Shown here: positions 6,842 to 9,282 of the stretch, piece by piece
How the letters are laid out: every line of letters begins with the position of its first letter
Position numbering within the stretch: the stretch's first letter is position 1
Origin: Rhodobacterales bacterium UBA3089
GTDB lineage: Bacteria > Pseudomonadota > Alphaproteobacteria > Rhodobacterales > Rhodobacteraceae
NCBI GenBank assembly: GCA_002367255.1
Contig: DFBD01000018.1
Location: forward strand, 4,035 to 13,316
DNA: 9,282 nt
Direction of reading: 5' to 3'
Made by a program: the position numbers and the translations under genes
The notes under the pieces: generated by a model
What the model was told of the DNA's origin: nothing
The model's database searches: none
Seen by the model: only the letters and a program-made list of their open reading frames with translations

Positions 6842-7933
6842 ATGGATCGTCGTTCTTTTCTTAAAAATTCCGCACTGGGCGGTGCTGCAGTTGCTGCATC
6901 TTCAACGCTCGCAGCACCTGCGTATGCAACAGGCAAGCGCACGCTGACTATGGTTACATCTTGGCCTCACGGCTTCGCTGTTCTTGATGACGCTGCTGTC
7001 CACTTCTCTGAAATGGTAACAGCAATGTCTGATGGCGCGCTGACAATCGACAAGAAAGCTCCGGGCGAGCTGGTTGGTGCGCTTGAGGTGTTTGATGCTG
7101 TGACTTCCGGTCAGGCAGATATGTACCACTCGGCTGATTATTACTACATCGGTCAGCACCCGGGTTATGCTTACTTCACTGCGGTTCCGTTCGGCGCCAC
7201 AGCGCAAGAGCTGACAAACTGGTACAACCATGATGGCGGTAAAGAGCTGCACGACGAACTTGGCGAAATCTTTGGTCTGAAATCCTTCCTGGCTGGTAAC
7301 TCCGGTTCGCAGTCCGGTGGTTGGTTCCGTTCGGAAATCAACTCCGCAGAAGACTTCAACGGCCTTAAGTTCCGTATGCCAGGTCTTGGCGGTAAAGTGC
7401 TTGGTAAACTGGGCGCATCTGTTCAGAACATTCCGGGCGGCGAGCTTTATCAAGCGATATCCTCCGGTGCTCTGGACGGCCTTGAGTGGGTTGGCCCATG
7501 GGCTGATGAACGCGCCGGCTTCCAGGAAGTTGCGAAGGTTTACTATACAGCTGGTTTCCACGAGCCAGGTTCGGGTCTTTCATGTGGTGTAAACCGCGGT
7601 GTGTTTGAAGAGCTTTCAACAGCTCACCAGACAATCATCGAGCAGGCTTCGTTGGCTACAACCAACCACAACCTGTCGCTGACATTGGCGAATAACGGTG
7701 CGGCACTTGCTCGTCTTCAGGCGCAGGGTGTTCAAACTTTGCAGTTCAGCGATGACGTTTGGGATGCATTCGGTACGGCTTCTTCGGAAGTTATGGACGA
7801 ATTCATGGATGACGAATTGTTCGCACGTATCCGCGCAAGCTTCGAAGCTTCGATGGCTTCTTCGTCCGCGTGGATTTCCAAGTCCGACGGCGAATATGTT
7901 CGTCAGCGTGACCGCGTTCTGGCTAACCGTTAA
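6842..7933 (+). CDS. dctP: TRAP transporter substrate-binding protein, TakP-like (DctP family)
   Basis: Periplasmic solute receptor that delivers an organic acid to the TRAP permease. It has 363 residues. The N terminus MDRRSFLKNSALGG is a twin-arginine signal with a likely cut after A27-Y-A29, as in the TakP group. By recalled similarity to the Rhodobacter sphaeroides 2-oxoacid-binding protein TakP, key ligands are kept: Q157 (in NSGSQSGGWFR) and E215-W216 (in GLEWVGP) match the sodium-site residues, and R178 (in LKFRMPG) matches the carboxylate-binding arginine. A 2-oxoacid or related monocarboxylate is therefore the best substrate guess. GGGAGG lies six bases upstream of the ATG. Codon choice looks strongly biased (GGT, GCT, GTT, CTG, AAC), fitting high expression. 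It is first of a dctP-dctQ-dctM operon, divergent from ilvB. TRAP family is certain; the substrate is inferred. Confidence 0.93.
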   Translation: MDRRSFLKNSALGGAAVAASSTLAAPAYATGKRTLTMVTSWPHGFAVLDDAAVHFSEMVTAMSDGALTIDKKAPGELVGALEVFDAVTSGQADMYHSADYYYIGQHPGYAYFTAVPFGATAQELTNWYNHDGGKELHDELGEIFGLKSFLAGNSGSQSGGWFRSEINSAEDFNGLKFRMPGLGGKVLGKLGASVQNIPGGELYQAISSGALDGLEWVGPWADERAGFQEVAKVYYTAGFHEPGSGLSCGVNRGVFEELSTAHQTIIEQASLATTNHNLSLTLANNGAALARLQAQGVQTLQFSDDVWDAFGTASSEVMDEFMDDELFARIRASFEASMASSSAWISKSDGEYVRQRDRVLANR

Positions 7934-7961
7934 ATCACGGCGATACCTTAAAGCTAAAATA

Positions 7962-7987
7962 CCACCCCTTCTTTATTGAGGGGGTGG
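7962..7987 (+). promoter_or_regulatory. Intercistronic hairpin between dctP and dctQ
   Basis: CCACCCCTTC (7962-7971) pairs with GAGGGGGTGG (7978-7987) across TTTATT, giving ten pairs with one G-U. Only GACTTTGAC follows, so it is a poor terminator. Such stems commonly protect the upstream mRNA or cause partial termination, which would keep the binding protein in excess over the permease. Confidence 0.65.
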
Positions 7988-8001
7988 GACTTTGACTGCA
8001 C

Positions 8002-8013
8002 GTAGGATGATAT
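8002..8013 (+). repeat. First copy of a 12-base direct repeat in the TRAP operon
   Basis: GTAGGATGATAT occurs here in the dctP-dctQ gap and again, identically, at 8941-8952 as the ribosome-binding site of dctM. Here it is not followed by a start codon. Its first bases also form a five-pair hairpin, CGTAG (8001-8005) with CTACG (8014-8018), enclosing GATGATAT. Confidence 0.6.
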
Positions 8014-8044
8014 CTACGGGGGTCCAATCAGGGAACTTTGCACA

Positions 8045-8938
8045 ATGGATTTTATTATTTGGGTGTTTAGCAACATCGGCATGGGTTTTGTGAACCTGTT
8101 CTACGTTATCTTTCATCCGTCCGCCTGGCTTGATTGGTCTGATAAAACTGCGTTGGTGCATTTCATCTATTATGGCGCGTCAAAAGAATTATTTTTTGTT
8201 ATTTTCGACATTTTCGTGGTCGTGAGCGTCGTTGGCGCTTTTTACCGCAAATTCCTGTGGGCCGTGGTTCGCGGATTTGAGGCATTTGCCAACACGGTTG
8301 GCCGTTTCTTCGCTTGGGCCGCGCTGTTTATGGTCTTACAGCAGATCATGATCGTGTTCCTGCAACGGATTTTCAAAGTTTCGGAAATCGCAATCAGCCC
8401 CTTAGGTCTGGCGTTCACGCGTGATCTAAGCTGGTATGGCGAAGAGATGAAATTCTATAACGCCATGATCGTTTGTCTGGCTGCGTCTTACACGTTTGTG
8501 CAGGGCGGTCACGTGCGGGTTGACCTGTTCTATGCCGGGATGCGGCACCGGGCCAAACGGGTCGTGGATATGTTCGGGTCGCTGTTCCTTATTATTCCGT
8601 TCATGACAATCATCTGGATGTTCGGCTGGTTCTTCATGTGGCGCCATCTGGTGACACCGAAAGTTTCCGTTGCGGATTCCCTTGAACTGTTGGAGCGTAA
8701 ATCGCGTCTGTTGAAGTGGAATGTAGAGACCATCGGTTTTTCGCCCAACGGGTTTGACGGGTACTTCCTGTTCAAAATTCTGCTGATCAGTTTCGCAGGT
8801 ATGATGTTTATTCAAGGTTTGACGTTCTTCTGGCGCTCTATGCTGGAATTTATCGAGGGCGAGGCCAGTGCAGGTAAGTATCTGCAACTGGACGAGTTGA
8901 ACGACGAGACGGCTGAAACAGTCGCCGCAATACATTAA
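8045..8938 (+). CDS. dctQ: TRAP transporter small permease subunit, enlarged (DctQ family)
   Basis: Inner-membrane small subunit that pairs with DctM in the sodium-driven TRAP permease. It has 297 residues against about 160-200 for typical DctQ. The family signature lies at about 133-162: E133-E, a hydrophobic helix, then F-V-Q-G-G-H156-V-R-V-D160. Hydrophobic segments are visible at about 5-23, 49-66, 85-106, 138-153, 176-197 and 241-261. The helices before residue about 80 and the polar stretch at about 200-238 are the additions. The C terminus is acidic and soluble. The start ATG has GGGA ten bases upstream, a long spacing, and no other start fits the frame. It follows dctP after 111 bases containing a hairpin, and dctM begins 15 bases after its stop. 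The same subunit class as dctP and dctM is beyond doubt; the role of the extra segments is unknown. Confidence 0.88.
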   Translation: MDFIIWVFSNIGMGFVNLFYVIFHPSAWLDWSDKTALVHFIYYGASKELFFVIFDIFVVVSVVGAFYRKFLWAVVRGFEAFANTVGRFFAWAALFMVLQQIMIVFLQRIFKVSEIAISPLGLAFTRDLSWYGEEMKFYNAMIVCLAASYTFVQGGHVRVDLFYAGMRHRAKRVVDMFGSLFLIIPFMTIIWMFGWFFMWRHLVTPKVSVADSLELLERKSRLLKWNVETIGFSPNGFDGYFLFKILLISFAGMMFIQGLTFFWRSMLEFIEGEASAGKYLQLDELNDETAETVAAIH

Positions 8939-8940
8939 AG

Positions 8941-8952
8941 GTAGGATGATAT
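8941..8952 (+). repeat. Second copy of the 12-base repeat, containing the dctM ribosome-binding site
   Basis: GTAGGATGATAT is identical to 8002-8013. Here AGGA (8943-8946) sits seven bases before the dctM ATG, so this copy has an obvious job. Confidence 0.6.
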
Positions 8953-8953
8953 A

Positions 8954-9282
8954 ATGCTCTTCGGACTAGACGGCGTCGAATTAGGCCTGATTATTGTGTT
9001 CGTCTGCCTTTTTGGCGGAATCATGTCGGGCTTCCCTGTAGCTTTTGCTATCGGTGGGGCGGCGACAATTTCATTCGGTATTTTGGCCGTTCTGGACAGT
9101 TCCGGCCTGCTGTTAAAGGAGGTGCTGGACACCTCTAGCGACGCATATGTGGATTTGTTGAACTCGGGGGTGGATCGGAAGGCTATCTCGATATTCAAGT
9201 ATCCCGATTTACCGGTGTCGATAGAGCCGCTATTGCATGGCGGCTGGGAAACAGCGATGAACCGCAACATCTCGTTCATTGC
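8954..9282 (+). CDS. dctM: TRAP transporter large permease subunit, 3'-truncated by window edge (DctM family)
   Basis: Beginning of the large membrane subunit that carries the transport path. 109 codons are visible with no stop before the window end. The first helix is at about 9-25, followed by S-G-F-P-V-A-F-A-I-G-G (25-35), the conserved early DctM motif, and a second hydrophobic stretch to about 47. Residues about 48-104 are a mostly polar segment with several acidic residues before the family pattern appears to resume at N-I-S-F-I. This is longer than the loop of typical DctM proteins, matching the enlarged partner DctQ. AGGA is seven bases upstream of the ATG, which follows the dctQ stop by 15 bases. 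Confidence 0.85.
   Translation, partial: MLFGLDGVELGLIIVFVCLFGGIMSGFPVAFAIGGAATISFGILAVLDSSGLLLKEVLDTSSDAYVDLLNSGVDRKAISIFKYPDLPVSIEPLLHGGWETAMNRNISFI

Noticed and set aside
7962..7987. Full transcription terminator after dctP
   Set aside because: The stem is strong but no U-tract follows, and dctQ and dctM lack an obvious promoter of their own, so complete termination is unlikely.
1..9282. Defence system, phage, CRISPR or mobile element
   Set aside because: No repeat-spacer pattern, integrase, transposase, toxin-antitoxin pair or tRNA-associated attachment site is visible. The genes are core metabolism and transport.

Overview
This 9.3 kb window looks like ordinary chromosomal core and transport sequence from an alphaproteobacterium, most likely a marine Rhodobacterales (Roseobacter-group) member. 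The evidence is the long B12-dependent ribonucleotide reductase, the style of the acetolactate synthase proteins, a TakP-like TRAP transporter and moderate GC content judged by eye. The genus cannot be fixed from sequence alone. I see no tRNA, rRNA, CRISPR array, insertion sequence, phage gene or integrase.

Layout. (1) Bases 1-3045, plus strand: the 3' five-sixths or so of nrdJ, coding for class II adenosylcobalamin-dependent ribonucleotide reductase. It is cut by the left window edge and ends in a strong intrinsic terminator at 3155-3188. (2) Bases 3219-6360, minus strand, convergent with nrdJ: a probable operon transcribed ilvB - sulfotransferase-like gene - ilvN. Acetolactate synthase, the first common enzyme of branched-chain amino acid synthesis, therefore has its catalytic and regulatory subunit genes separated by a PAPS-type sulfotransferase-like gene. 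(3) Bases 6361-6841: a 481-base divergent intergenic region. Its ilvB-proximal half holds a small perfect terminator-like hairpin with a U6 tract inside the ilvB leader, overlapping alternative hairpins, and a reading frame with many Val/Ile/Leu codons. Together these suggest transcription attenuation. Its other half holds candidate operator-like inverted repeats. (4) Bases 6842-9282, plus strand: a tripartite TRAP transporter. It comprises a Tat-exported substrate-binding protein of the TakP (2-oxoacid) type, an unusually long small permease (DctQ), and the start of the large permease (DctM), cut by the right window edge.

How the genes fit together. The minus-strand operon condenses pyruvate and 2-oxobutyrate into acetohydroxy acids. 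The divergent transporter belongs to a family whose characterised member binds 2-oxoacids, including pyruvate and branched-chain oxoacids, so a shared substrate theme across the intergenic region is plausible but unproven. nrdJ is functionally unrelated.

No previously undescribed multi-gene system is evident. The items most worth a second look are the ilvB leader, the Asp-to-Glu change in the thiamine-diphosphate/Mg motif of IlvB, the sulfotransferase inside the ilv operon, and the enlarged TRAP membrane subunits.
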